The translations under genes and the position numbers were made by a program. The notes beneath the pieces are model-generated. The model was not told where the DNA came from, made no database searches, and saw only the letters and a list, made by a program, of their open reading frames with translations. A stretch of DNA of 64,000 bases, from NCBI RefSeq assembly GCF_001723175.1, contig NC_064654.1, positions 310,001 to 374,000 on the forward strand. The letters run 5' to 3'. This DNA is from Penicillium oxalicum (lineage: Eukaryota; Ascomycota; Eurotiomycetes; Eurotiales; Aspergillaceae). This document shows positions 1 through 11,062 of this stretch, piece after piece (the first letter of the stretch is position 1; each line of letters starts with the position of its first letter).

Positions 1-1100
1 TTCTCCTCATCGGCGCCTCGCTCATTCAATCCGGGATGCAAGACTGGGCGGGTGGCACTGGCTGTGTGCCCGCATCGTCGACAGCACCCAGACCACTGTG
101 CCCAAGCGCGAGTGCGCCACACGCTCTGCCCTGGGGAAGCCCCGAGTTTATCGGGCTCGGCTTTCTCGTCTTTGTCACAATCATCCTCTGCGAGCGGTTC
201 GGTCCTCCCATTCTGAAGAGCTGCGCCGTCGTCGTAGGATTGGTCGTTGGATCGATCGTCGCCGCAGCCTGCAACTACTTTGAAAGTTCCGGAATCACCG
301 CCGCACCGGTCGCCTCGTTCCCCTGGGTTCGCACCTTCCCTCTCTCCATCTACCCACCTCTGATCCTTCCCTTACTCGCGCTATACATTGTCCTCCTGAT
401 GGAATCCATCGGCGACATCGCCGCCACCTGCGACGTCTCCCGCCTGGCCGTTGAAGGCGCCACCTTTGACTCTCGAATCCAAGGCGGCGTTCTGGGCAAC
501 GGACTTACCTCGATCATTGCCGGACTCATGACCATCAGTCCCATGTCTGTCTTTGCCCAGAACAACGGTGTTATTGCCCTGACCAAATGTGCCAACCGCA
601 CTGCCGGATTCTGCTGCTGCTTCTTCCTCGTGATCATGGGAATCTTTTCTAAATTTGCCGCCGCATTGGTGAGTATCCCCAGTGCGGTCCTGGGCGGCAT
701 GACCACGTTCCTCTTCAGCAGCGTGGCGGTCTCCGGCATTCGAATCATTTCAACCATTGATTTCACCCGTCGGAATCGATTTATTCTGACTGCGTCATTC
801 TCGTTGGGAATGGGAATCACCTTGGTGCCAAATTGGTGGGGGTATGTGTTTACGTATGAGGGGGACAATCACGCATTGGCGGGATTGCTGAACGCAGTGG
901 ATCTGGTCATGGAGAACGGGTTTGCCGTGTGTGCGATAATGGGGGTGATTTTGAACTTGATCATTCCCGAGGAGGCGGATGAAGCGCCGGCGGTGTTTCA
1001 TTCCGCAGACCCGGACGAAGTCGCACAGACTCCGACGGTCACCGATCTGGGAGAAGATGCTTCTGGAAAGATGGAGCATCCGATGCCGATGATCAAGTAG
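1..1100 (+). CDS. Xanthine/uric acid permease, NCS2 family (3' part)
   Basis: Plasma-membrane proton symporter for xanthine and uric acid, of the UapA/UapC type (NCS2/NAT family). The reading frame is already open at base 3, so the 5' end lies outside the window and the first ATG at 36 is internal. The NAT signature is visible as QNNGVIALTKC, and the upstream helix carries ESIGDIAATCDVS; in UapA the equivalent Glu, Asp, Gln and Asn line the substrate site. Several long hydrophobic segments follow, and the hydrophilic C-terminal tail ends in PMPMIK before TAG. No intron is seen in this part. UapA and UapC cannot be told apart here. It converges on the MOSC gene 348 bases downstream. The family is certain; the exact substrate is inferred. 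Confidence 0.93.
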   Translation, partial: LLIGASLIQSGMQDWAGGTGCVPASSTAPRPLCPSASAPHALPWGSPEFIGLGFLVFVTIILCERFGPPILKSCAVVVGLVVGSIVAAACNYFESSGITAAPVASFPWVRTFPLSIYPPLILPLLALYIVLLMESIGDIAATCDVSRLAVEGATFDSRIQGGVLGNGLTSIIAGLMTISPMSVFAQNNGVIALTKCANRTAGFCCCFFLVIMGIFSKFAAALVSIPSAVLGGMTTFLFSSVAVSGIRIISTIDFTRRNRFILTASFSLGMGITLVPNWWGYVFTYEGDNHALAGLLNAVDLVMENGFAVCAIMGVILNLIIPEEADEAPAVFHSADPDEVAQTPTVTDLGEDASGKMEHPMPMIK

Positions 1101-1448
1101 GCACCTTCGATTTCAGGCAGATGTTTTGTCAAAGTTATGATATTAATACAGAACGTTCCATTCCATCCATCATATCGTTGAGATTCAGTGCAGATGGACA
1201 AGGTACCTAATTTTTGTAAGCTTTTGGACGAGCTCTCTGATAGAATAGGTTACCGGGTCTCTGGCCGACTGAATCTCTGTTCATGTGTGGAAAGGGTTAC
1301 CAGGTATTTGTAATACCATCACTAGTCGAGTGCATCGTGACTTTTGTCTCCCGCAGCGAGCACAGAGGAATCACCAAGAACCCGAGCTTTGACCAAATCG
1401 CCACTCCGCCCGTCCGTATCTCCGTGACAGCAACAACCTCCAGCTCGC
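1101..1448. other. Intergenic between convergent genes
   Basis: No open frame with coding character. It holds the two convergent 3' untranslated regions of the permease and the MOSC gene. Confidence 0.6.
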
Positions 1449-2750
1449 CTACACTCCCTCAACCTTTTCCCCCGGAGCCAACATCTTAATATATCGATGC
1501 GACCCCGTCTCCAAAACCTTGACCTCATCACCGACCTCGAGACAAAACTCCTGCACGGCCGGAACCAGCTGCAGCCCCAGACACGCATTTGTCAAATCCC
1601 CCTCATCAATGCGTCGATACGCCTTCAACGTCCGATCCGGCTCCGCCCTATGTCTCTCCCCGGTATCCGGATCCACATTCGGCAAGAGACATCGAACAGT
1701 CCGACACGCGGCATACACTTCCGTCTTCCCGATCAAAACTTTCTTCCAATGATCCTCGGCAAACGGCCCTGGACCCTGGATGATGATGTTGGCGCGGAAC
1801 CGCCGCATGCTCAGATGGGGGATAGATTCCGCACATCGGCCCGCCACGTCGTGGTGGCTGGTGATGTTGAGCAGGTGGATTGGATAGGCGTCAGCAAAGG
1901 CTGTGTGGGGTTGAAACCCGAGGTGTTCTTTCCGGGGCGCATTGCGGAAGATTTCCCGACGGTGAGATGGATGAAGGCGAAATAAGCTTAGAGGGGAATT
2001 GTTCGGGTCAAAGCCGAGATAGACATGGAGAGAGGGTGGGAGGTGCGTGCCATAGTCGTAGGCGAGCGGCGTGTCTTTCCAGATTTTGACCGGGATTGTG
2101 GGATACTCGGTGGGTGATGCAGGGTGTAAAGGGAGCCGGAAGGAGAGTCTGGCCGTGAGAAGGCGAGTGGTGATTCCCATTTGGATCACCAGGCCGTGCA
2201 GTCCTGATGGAATCGGACGTGGATACGAGACCTGCATCACGCCGCCGGATTGCACCTCTGGTCGACGCTCGTCATACTCCCGCGATGACGGATCTGGAAT
2301 CCAGATCTCTGTGTGGATCAGCGCTAGACGTTGGAATCCGGCATTTCGAAGGGTGCGACAGGTCCATCCTGCAGACGTCCTTTCTGCAAAGGCGAATTGC
2401 CGATCAAATTGGAGTCCGGTGCTCACGACGTGGGCGGTTTGAAGCTCGATGCCGCGGCAGGATTTGATCGGATAGGTGAAGAGGGCTTTGACGCGCCAGG
2501 GTGGGAGATGGCCCCCGTTCGAGTCGACCGTGATTTGATCAGGGGAGGTACCTTGGGCGTATTTCTGGTCAAATTCATCGGCGAGATTGCTGGAATTGTT
2601 GGAAAGGCCGATTCGTCTGCATCCTTTGGGCTGTTGGCGAAGGGGGGACTTGAGGAGCGCCCACAGCGGCACAAGGCCAATCGTCACACATAACAAGGCA
2701 ATCCCGAGCGAAATTAAACTATTTTCTTCCGGCATTGTAACCTGAGACAT
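1449..2750 (-). CDS. MOSC domain protein, membrane-anchored
   Basis: Single-exon 433-residue protein. Residues about 12-32 are a hydrophobic segment that probably anchors the protein with the rest on one face of a membrane. From about residue 88 comes the MOSC N-terminal beta-barrel (VKALFTYPIKSCRGIEL, then GLQFDRQFAF). The C-terminal half is the MOSC domain, with CRTVRCLLPNVDPDTGERH and TLKAYRRIDEGD. This architecture matches the mitochondrial amidoxime-reducing component family and fungal relatives, in which the domain binds the molybdenum cofactor. The mARC cysteine that ligands Mo could not be placed with confidence; candidate cysteines lie in the CRTVRC motif and in NACLGLQ. Localisation is inferred from the anchor only. 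Confidence 0.88.
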   Translation of the reverse strand: MSQVTMPEENSLISLGIALLCVTIGLVPLWALLKSPLRQQPKGCRRIGLSNNSSNLADEFDQKYAQGTSPDQITVDSNGGHLPPWRVKALFTYPIKSCRGIELQTAHVVSTGLQFDRQFAFAERTSAGWTCRTLRNAGFQRLALIHTEIWIPDPSSREYDERRPEVQSGGVMQVSYPRPIPSGLHGLVIQMGITTRLLTARLSFRLPLHPASPTEYPTIPVKIWKDTPLAYDYGTHLPPSLHVYLGFDPNNSPLSLFRLHPSHRREIFRNAPRKEHLGFQPHTAFADAYPIHLLNITSHHDVAGRCAESIPHLSMRRFRANIIIQGPGPFAEDHWKKVLIGKTEVYAACRTVRCLLPNVDPDTGERHRAEPDRTLKAYRRIDEGDLTNACLGLQLVPAVQEFCLEVGDEVKVLETGSHRYIKMLAPGEKVEGV

Positions 2751-3091
2751 GACAGATTGATTTCATCACCTTCCAAGGAGCCCCCCGGTGATTTTAGTCT
2801 ACGGCCTCATGGAGTCCATCTCGGCATCGGGCGTATCTTTGCAACCAAAGTCTCGGCCTCTCGCTCATTGGGTTCTCACTGGGAGAGAGGGATCCACACC
2901 AGCAACCGGCTCTCCACTGATCGATCCGCTCTCCAATTTCACGATCATGCGCGACGGGGGACGAAAAGACAGACCATTCATCATAGACAGCCTCGTGACA
3001 GTGCAAGTTCGTCAAGATCAAATGAGGTCCTGAAGAGACCTTGTAATATGTTCCTTTTACCGTGTCGCGTCTCTCCACCGGTGCGTTAGCA
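2751..3091. other. Divergent promoter region, MOSC / RAD51 paralogue
   Basis: 341 bases between two divergently transcribed genes. No credible coding frame; no specific regulatory motif could be assigned. Confidence 0.5.
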
Positions 3092-4542
3092 ATGAGCATC
3101 AGCAAGGACCTGCTTGGCCTTGATAGCCTCGACACGCGTGAGTTTGTGCTTTGCACCTATCAATCTAGTCGTTTTCAAGACAAAGAAGAAGAGAAAAAAT
3201 TGCTGAATTGAGATTGGCCAAGGAACTGACTGATCAATCTAGTCCCTGTGATATCCATCTCTGCTTCACAGTCCCTGAATGCATCGTCTGCTGTTCGAGA
3301 AGCCATCAGCACCGGGCTGCCGCGTCTAGATGAGGCCTTGGACGACTCGTCGAGCGATGAGCCGCGACGCTCAGGTGGAATTGTTCGCGGCCACGTTACA
3401 GAGGTGTTTGGTCCGCCAGGTGTAGGCAAGACGTCCTTTGCGTAAGAGACTCTCTCCCTCTCTCTCTCTCTCTCTCCTCTTGCAAACCTTACCAGGTCCA
3501 CTTTCTTTGACCGCTGACACCCCGCAATACAGGCTCACTGTTGCATCTCAAGCACTCCGCGATGGTGGCAAAGTCGTCTGGATCGGTAGGCCGTCCTCTC
3601 CCAGCTCAGCTCAGCCCCATCAGCACCACCACAAGACTCAATTGTCTTTTTTCTTTTCAACATTTTGCTTTTGGCTTTGAAATATAGATATTAACACGAG
3701 ACCGACACAGACACGGGCTCCCCTCTGGCCACATCTCGCCTCAAATCTCTCAGCTCAGAAAACCTATCTCAACTAACCTACTTTCGAGCCCCAACCCTGC
3801 CCCATCTCCTCGCCCTCCTCATCCGTCCACCCCGCGGCTTCCCTCCCCCCGACACCAGCCTCATCGTCATCGACTCCATCTCCAGCCTCTTCCCAGGCTA
3901 CTTTCTCAGCGCCGCCGAGCTCAAGGACCGTCTCGCCCAGGGCAAAATCACCGACAAGCCCCAGCTGCAGTGGCTCCTCAATCGCAAATGGAACGTCATC
4001 GGCGATATCGCCTCGCATCTCACCCGATTGGCGGCGCGTAATGTCGCCGTGCTGGCGCTAAATCAGACGCATACCAAGATCAAGGGCCAGCCGCGGGCGA
4101 CGTTGCACCCCGTTGTTGCGGGTGGGGTGTGGGACACGAATGTGCAGACGCGCATCGTGCTGTATCGCGATTTACCGGATTGGCGCTTTGCGGAGGTGAC
4201 GAAGAGGGCGGGGAAGACGATGGTGGTCCGGTTGACGGAGTTGATTGTGCCCTTTCGGGTTGGTGATGTAAGTTTTTTCTCTCTCTCTCTTCCTGTCTGG
4301 TCTTTTTTTTTTGTTTGACAACTTGATTATATGCGCTCTGGTGCAACTCCTTTCCTCTTTGTCTGATGCCTGATTAGGACGGTCTCGAGGCTGTTGGGGA
4401 GCCTCAAAGTCCGGAACCGATTGTGCCGACTCCCAGCCGGAAGCGCAAGGCCGATAATGAAGTGGCAGATAGCCAGGATGAAGATTCCGATGAAGAGTAC
4501 GAATGGCTGGGTGATGATGCCCTCTTAGATGAGAAGGAATGA
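3092..4542 (+). CDS. RAD51 paralogue, Rad55/Rhp55-like
   Basis: RecA-fold ATPase of homologous recombination. Rad55-type paralogues help load or stabilise Rad51 on single-stranded DNA. Five exons read by eye: 3092-3137, 3243-3441, 3533-3585, 3711-4267 and 4378-4542; total 1020 nt (339 residues). The Walker A motif GPPGVGKTS spans the second exon end, and WIDTGSPL follows the third junction. Walker B-like LIVIDSISSL and the RecA-core stretch NVAVLALNQTH come later, then an acidic tail with a basic KRKA patch. The length matches fission yeast Rhp55 (about 350) better than Rad57. The third intron must end at the second of two possible acceptors, since the first leaves a stop in frame. Assignment to Rad55 rather than another paralogue is the least certain part. 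Confidence 0.85.
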
Positions 4543-4676
4543 TCTGATGGTCTTTGATATCACCATCCAACAATGGAACATCAAAGGCATATTTCAAATG
4601 GTATCACGAGTAGGTATCAAGAACTGTATGCTGTTTTTAAAACAAAAAACAAAAAAACAAGCCAAGTTTCATCAGG

Positions 4677-5660
4677 TCATGAATTTCCCGGTCCAATCTC
4701 CACAATGACTCTTCCCTCAACGATTCTTGCTCCATCCGTCGTGGACATGGTCTCTTTTGACACCGGCCGGCACGATAGATCTTCTCCATCCGGACCCGGC
4801 GTCCCAGACGACGGCTGCAACATACACAAGGGGAGGGTATCCGCCAACACAATCGAGATGGGCTGTCTGGATCCCTGAATCAGATCCACCAAGCGGCCCA
4901 GCACTGCGAATTCCAACTTCAATTTGACCGAGTACACGAACCCCTTGAGGGTGATCTGCACCGCGTAGAAATTGGCATACTCCAACGCCAAGAGCAACAG
5001 ATCCATCGTGATAATGGCCCCGTTGATCCCGATCAGTTGGTACATGATGGATCGCGCATGCGGACGAGCCGTCACGTCGGCACCCAGTCGGAGCAATTTG
5101 ACCGCTTCGACCACGTACAGGGTTCCCAGGAGGGATTCCTGGATCGTGAATCCCGTCAATTGGATCTTCTCCATGATATTATAGCCATCGATCCAGGACC
5201 GGTCCCCCGAGCGTACGATATTCGCTCCATAGGTCAGAATCGTCGTGGGGATATGTAATATGAAGAAATTCATCACGATCAGATACAGCACTCGCCGGAG
5301 GATCTTCTCATCGCGCAGGACCAGATGTAAGCGCGAGTACAACACGACCGATTGACCCGTGACCATGGTCCACCACCCGATCGTGAGGAGGGTCACGCTC
5401 ATGATGGAATCGGTCGGGGTGAAGAATTTCATGAGGAATCCGATCGAGTAAGGGATCACCCCGAGACAGCCGGAGGTCAAGAGGGACCAGAAGTAGAGAC
5501 CGCGCCAGCGGCGAAATGTCGAGAGGACCAGGATGAGAAGCTCGGCGATATTGTAGCAGGAGAGACCGATGAATGTAATCAGGATCATTTGAAGGATGTC
5601 GCCTTCTGAGGCTAGGGCGCCGGATATCCCATCGAGTAGATCTCGAGGCAAGTCGGACAT
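4677..5660 (-). CDS. Seven-transmembrane fungal protein of unknown function
   Basis: Single-exon protein of 327 residues, taking MSDLPRDLL as start. An in-frame upstream ATG at 5801 would add a Pro/Arg-rich stretch that does not look like a membrane protein leader. About seven hydrophobic helices are visible, the first around ILITFIGLSCYNIAELLIL, with a conserved-looking FRRWRGLYFWSLL and later GWWTMVTGQSVVLYSRLHL. The C-terminal 70 residues are hydrophilic and acidic. The pattern matches a family of fungal integral membrane proteins grouped as DUF7703, recalled from memory and not tested. A receptor role is possible, but no ligand or G-protein motif was seen. Confidence 0.72.
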   Translation of the reverse strand: MSDLPRDLLDGISGALASEGDILQMILITFIGLSCYNIAELLILVLSTFRRWRGLYFWSLLTSGCLGVIPYSIGFLMKFFTPTDSIMSVTLLTIGWWTMVTGQSVVLYSRLHLVLRDEKILRRVLYLIVMNFFILHIPTTILTYGANIVRSGDRSWIDGYNIMEKIQLTGFTIQESLLGTLYVVEAVKLLRLGADVTARPHARSIMYQLIGINGAIITMDLLLLALEYANFYAVQITLKGFVYSVKLKLEFAVLGRLVDLIQGSRQPISIVLADTLPLCMLQPSSGTPGPDGEDLSCRPVSKETMSTTDGARIVEGRVIVEIGPGNS

Positions 5661-7993
5661 GGCCAGTCGGGCAAAAGATACGAGGGAGCGCGTGGGGGGC
5701 CCAGGGCTCACAGCCCAAGATGGCGCTCCGCAAGGGAGATGCGGGTTTCTCTGCGCAGTCGGCGCCGACACTGTATATTGTCGAGGGTCCAGTCGGCACA
5801 AGGAGAAGATCGTGCGGGGGATGACAAGAGTGGGTACAAAAAGAGGCGCTGAAGATGCGCGGTATAGAAGGTCTCGCGGCCTATTTGTTCAAGAGGTCGA
5901 GGGTCAAACAAAGACTGCGAGAGCCAAGGTTCACCCGGTCTGGTACACCCACATGTCTCGTGGGTGGACGGTATGAGAAGCAAAGGACCGAACGTAGGAG
6001 TCGACGATGCATCAAGGGTACGGAAGAAGAGTCAAGAGGCAGAGGCTGCGGTCAAGAGGAAGAGAGACGAGCCGCGAAGATATAAAGAAAAAAAAAAGAA
6101 AAAGGGAGCTGGTCAATGGAGCTTGGACAGCACCCTTCACACCCCCGGTGGCAGAAGGAATCCAGTAGGTACCGAGCAGGTCGTCTGTCTGATCGCTTGG
6201 CTGTCTGGCTGTTTAGCTGTCTGGGTTGGGATCGCAATGTCGACCGGTTCAAGCGTTGCACAGGGAGCCAATCCCCAATCACTCTCCGACTGGGCTCTGC
6301 CTGATTGCGTAGTTGGCGAATTGGAGTATATAGGCGACTCGAGAAAGGGTGTCTCAATCAGGAGACCCGGAAAAGAGTTGGGCAGGCAATGCCACGAGGA
6401 ATGTGAGTGTGAATCACTCAGTTCCAAAGACCTCCAAGGCGCGTCGTTAACAAAGAACTAGCAAGTTGATGCTGGGCATTGGATCCTAAAATACTGGGGA
6501 GACCAGATAGCCGAAACTTTCCATCAAATGCTACTTCGCCCTGAAAGAGTTCGAGCACCCGCAAGAGACAAAAAAAAACCAAATCGGGGATGAAAGCAGC
6601 AGCAGCAACAGTCCGGGATGATAGTTGAATCCTGTGGGGGGGGACTAAAGAATCAAACAGAAAAGCACATGCAAATTACGAAACAGCCCCCTTGTGGCGC
6701 CCATCATCACACGAGGATATAAGACCCGACCTTCAATGTCTCTCCAACAATCCACCCGCCAATGTGATCCAAAATGGCAAGTGGCAGTCCGTTCCAAAGG
6801 AGGGTGATGAGTGAGTATTTACTATAACAGGCTGGGGCGTGTCGATCGTTCCCCAGACACAATAAATCAATGAAGGGGGAGGAGCCGATTAATTTACAAT
6901 GACCAGAGGCGTTTTTCCCCCCCCCCCCCCCCCCCCTCTCCTCATTCCTTGTCGAGATTTGGTTGAAGGCCGTTCGGCGTCCACCCACTTTTGTTGCTGA
7001 CAGCCTGCCTCATGGTAAAAATTCATCGTGGTCCTCAAAAGTGTGGTCCCCTCCTAGAACGTCCCGGGATTTGATCGGCAATGGCGGACGCCATCGTTCG
7101 ATAGCGCCCGCCTAGCGTCTTTGAGAAGGATCCCGACGCCCTTTGCATTATCTTCCGATGCTGATCGTGGGTTACAGTTTAGCCGCCAAACGGAGACCAA
7201 GGGGGAACAAGTCAAGGCTGTGTGAAAAGAGTGCTCTAGATGGTACTGCGGAAATCATTTGTTCGGCACAGACGCATGACTCTTGCTTCTGAACTTGGGA
7301 ATTGAGAATCCATTTAGGTGGCCATAAGATGGACGATGAGTCGGAATGTTGGCCAGTGCCGTCTAGATTTGAGGTAATCATCCAAAAAAAGGGACTGGAC
7401 CCTTGGGGAGAACCGGCCAGGCTTAGGCTTTTCCGGGCGTCAAAGCGTCACCGAGTGACTGCGATTGAAACTGCAAAGAGGAGTGACCAGGCCAACGGCT
7501 GCAAACAATCGCTTGGTTTTGCCCCATAACTACAGTACATCATCTCAACCTGAGATGACAGGACACCCAAACCACTTGGTGAAGATCACGGGCGTGTCAA
7601 CGCGGTCGACCGCGGTTCCATGGTCTCAGGTCACTCACAGCACAGACGGTGAATCAAAGCCGAAGGCTCGTTTCCGACAGGCTTGACTGCAATAGCAATA
7701 GGTCCGCGCGCACCGAAAGGGTCACAGGGTCATAAGATCCTCCAGCGTCCAGTCCAGTTGAAGATCCAGTCGCAGTAGGAATCGACCTGTGAACCGACGC
7801 AGCTTCCCGCCCGTCCCCGGTCGTGCCCGTAATCGATCTGGACCTCCAGCATACACCGCTCCAGGCGCTCAAGGGCACCGATGGGCTATCTGATTACGGG
7901 GGAGGGTGAAATCAAAAGAAGGGAGGGAATGTCATTCGAGTCTAGATCATACGCCAGCTAAGGGAAGGCTTCTCGCGGTAATGCTATTCCGGT
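5661..7993. other. Long intergenic region
   Basis: 2.3 kb between the membrane-protein gene and the proteasome gene. Only short open frames without family features are present. It contains a purine-rich stretch near 6000-6110, short CTGTCTGG-type repeats near 6180-6225, and a C20 run. It probably holds the membrane-protein promoter and the 3' region of the proteasome gene. Confidence 0.5.
6917..6936. repeat. Poly-C homopolymer (20 C)
   Basis: Twenty consecutive C on the + strand, immediately after a T5. Such a run can form G-quadruplex-like structure on the opposite strand and is prone to length error in sequencing. Confidence 0.9.
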
Positions 7994-9170
7994 TTATAAG
8001 TTGGTCAAGTAGTCCTCAATCTGCTCCTTGGTCAACTTGCGGAACCGGGGACCTTGAGCTCCCTCCACACCCTCGAAGCCCAGCAAGTGATCCGCAGGAG
8101 GCCCAACAATGCCTGTAAGAAGCAAGGAGGAAAAAACAAAAAGTCAGCGGCTGGCTCAATGGCCTGAGCGAGGGAATAGACACAACTTACCAATCTCTAT
8201 CGTGTCCCCATTCATCTCGCCTTCAATGGTCTCCTTCAATGTCAGGAGCGCGATGTGGATAGCATCCTCCAGCTCCAGTCCCTCGGTGTATCGCTTCTCC
8301 AGGAAGGTCTTGGCACTGGTCGCGTGCTTGCCAATCGCTGTCGCCTTCCATGGATAATAGCTGCCACTGGGATCAACCTGGTAAAGACTGGGTCCGCCTT
8401 TGTGGATACCACCTGTCTTGCCCGAGGGCTTGTCGGATTGGGAATCCTTCATCATGTCCGCCGCCTCGGGCTCGATCCCCTCATCCCAGCCAGCAACCAA
8501 CAGACTGACACCGTATGGACGCACACCTCCGGATTGCGTCGCTTCCTGCACAACGCGGGCAACATCTTGCACCAGTATCCGTGTCGGTGGGTATTCGTTG
8601 TAGATACGCTTGTACCCCGTGTGGGAAACCTTGCGAGCCTTGTCCACAAGCACACGATAGTCAGGTCCCATGCCCGCGTAGACCATACCAATATCGGGCG
8701 TAATCAGGGAGATCTTGGAAAGCGAGGGAGGGTCGATCAATGGAGAGGAGGATTTCTTTTCGGTAGCGAGAACAATTCCATTGGTGGCTAACAACCGCGT
8801 GGGTTAGCGGGAGGACTCAAAATACTGCGGACGATTGGAAATCTCCGATGATAGGGAGGAGGCCGACGTCCGCAAGAGTCCAAATTGCTCTCTGGCTGCT
8901 TACCTTTGATGCCGAGAGCTGTGACACCCTGGTTGACCGCGTTCAGGGCATATTCTGGAAGGAGATATCATCAGTATGTCGATGCTCGATAGCACAGATG
9001 TGAGCGTAGAAGCTCAATTGTGTGGCGCTTACCAATCTGCACCAGCTTTCCACTGGTGGATAAGGACGAGTCAGCATCTCTCTGGGCAAATAGTCAAACA
9101 TCCGGGGCCAACGAGCTGTTCCGTACCTGGGAGAGAATGTAGTCAAGGAGAAGGAGTAGCGGTCCGCCAT
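7994..9170 (-). CDS. pre8: 20S proteasome subunit alpha type-2
   Basis: Alpha-ring subunit of the 20S proteasome (PSMA2/Pre8). Five exons in gene order: 9127-9170, 9033-9052, 8904-8954, 8191-8787 and 7994-8112; sum 831 nt, 276 residues. The proteasome alpha signature ([14 protein letters not shown], then SGKLVQIEYAL) is spread over the first three exons, one of which is only 20 nt. The body continues with [14 protein letters not shown] and [20 protein letters not shown], and the C-terminus is [14 protein letters not shown] stretch around [15 protein letters not shown] is an insertion relative to the 250-residue yeast protein. Alpha subunits lack the N-terminal catalytic threonine, as here. 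All junctions have GT/AG ends and consistent phase. Confidence 0.95.
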
Positions 9171-9487
9171 GGTATGAAGCTATTGATTGACCGGCACACA
9201 GAACAAGTCGAGGAAGGATGACAGGATAGACAGCTCGGGGACAAAATGATGGACTGAGGAGCTGGCAGGCAGAAGGCAGGTGACGTTTGACGCGGTCGAG
9301 CTCGGCCATCGCAGCTGCGGTCGCTGGCAATGCCATGGGCGGTGAGTCCAATCGGGACTAGCGGGTTGTATAAATTCTAAGCTCTGCCTCCCGCTTCTTC
9401 CACTTCTCCCGTCTTTATTTGGTCGCCAAACCTCCCCAATTAAATGAGCCGACAGCGCGAGTTATAGAATGACTCCTTTGAACTTCA
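9171..9487. promoter_or_regulatory. Divergent promoter, proteasome alpha-2 / RING-CH gene
   Basis: 317 bases between two divergent starts. No recognised binding site could be assigned. Confidence 0.5.
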
Positions 9488-10385
9488 ATGCCCATGCAGT
9501 CTCGGAGTGATGAGTCGGATCTGCCGGGTCCGGCGTCCGAGGACCAGCCTGCACCCGACACTCATCAAAGATACTTTCCCCCGCGTGTTTGTCGCATCTG
9601 TCTAGACACGGTTTTGCCTACCGTGCAACCGTCAGAGTTTCTTCAGAGACCTCGAGTGGTTTATGAATCGTCCGATCCGGAATTGGGTCGACTGCTCCGC
9701 CCCTGCAAATGCAAAGGATCTTCGCGATATGTACACGAAGGATGCTTGCAGACATGGCGGCACGCGGACCCTAGATATGGTCGACGAAACTACTGGCAAT
9801 GTCCTACGTGTGGCTTCCAGTATCGATTGAAACGACTGACGTGGGCTCGGTGGATCAGTAGCTCGGGCACGCAGGCTCTGCTGACCATTGGCATCCTGCT
9901 CTTCACCATGTTTCTCCTTGGTTTTATTGCTGACCCCATCATTGAATTTTTCCTTGTTGAATTAGACGATCTTCCCTTGGATGTGGATGATCTTAACACG
10001 TCACAGGCATCGTGGCTGGCGCACTTCATCAAGGGACTTGCATCACTGGGGTTGCTGTCATCCATTCGGGTCATCTTCACGATGTCATGGAATCTCCGTG
10101 TGGCCACGGGAGGACGACCGTCCGGCCGCGATCGAATGCGCTGGTTGCTGATCGTCATTGGTGTCGGCACTTTCCTTTGGGTACGCTGTCTCAATGTCTT
10201 GCCCCTTGTCCTTCTCATAGGCTAATCTTTTGAGATAGACTGTCTACAAGGCTGTGCGCGCTTGGAGCAAGCGAGCATTAGAAAAGACCGGCGAACGAGT
10301 CATGGATGTCCCTCTTCCAGATGATGAGGATGAAGATGCACCTGTGCCGCAGTCCACCTTCAATGATCACACAAAATCCGAGTAG
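9488..10385 (+). CDS. RING-CH (MARCH-type) membrane E3 ubiquitin ligase
   Basis: Two exons, 9488-10180 and 10239-10385, 279 residues. Residues about 35-115 form a RING-CH finger: CRICLD, then CKCKGSSRYVHEGCLQTW, then YWQCPTCGFQY, giving the C4HC3 ligand order. Two or three hydrophobic helices follow (ALLTIGILLFTMFLLGFIA and LLIVIGVGTFLW). The short cytosolic tail is acidic (DDEDEDAPVP). This is the layout of membrane-embedded MARCH/Doa10-like ligases, though much shorter than Doa10, so a small MARCH-like ligase is the best reading. The substrate is unknown. Confidence 0.88.
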
Positions 10386-11062
10386 TCCTTCAGAACTCTC
10401 TACATTTCGAGAGCCCCTCCTACGCACTACTTAAGTTGCCGTGCTCCTTTCCATGACACGCTGATTAGTCAATGTGCGAAGAACAACTCTTGACCTTCAT
10501 TAACTCTCGAACTCCCCGTCCGAGATTTTAGCTTGACGTCCTCTGGAGCGTTTTGTTCCATGGCGTTGATCTTTAGTCGCTAATCGGATGGGCTTTGAGG
10601 GGAAGGCGGAATCATGTCTCGATCATATTTCACCAGAAAGCATTCCAAGGAGAACATCTGTGATCCTGTTCTATACTCTATGCGCTTTCTGATTCTCGAG
10701 AATTGGTACAATTCATTGGTTGTGATGGTCTGGGATTGGCTTCGACGAATGATGGGATAGCGCCCTGGCGGAAGCTCTCAGAAGCTCTCAGTTCACCTCA
10801 TTTGCAAACCTCCCCCACGACACACAAACACACCACCCACGTCCCCAGTGATTTCTCTACTTTAGCCAAACAATTCAACTCACTTCTCTTCTCTCATCAC
10901 TCATTTCTCAAATTTGCTTTACTCCTCAGCTCTTCTTCATCGATTTCCAAATCCCTAGTTTGTCCCCATCTGACCGCACTTCACACTCGAGATATCCCAT
11001 CTTCCACTTCGCATCACGTCACTCAAAGGAACCCGGGAAAAAAAACCAACCCCGTTTGCAAC
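10386..11062. other. Intergenic region
   Basis: 677 bases. A frame is open upstream of the next gene's ATG but starts without ATG and has a low-complexity Ser/His/Thr composition, so it is taken as 5' leader. It includes a direct 11-base repeat (agaagctctca) at about 10769-10790. Confidence 0.5.
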
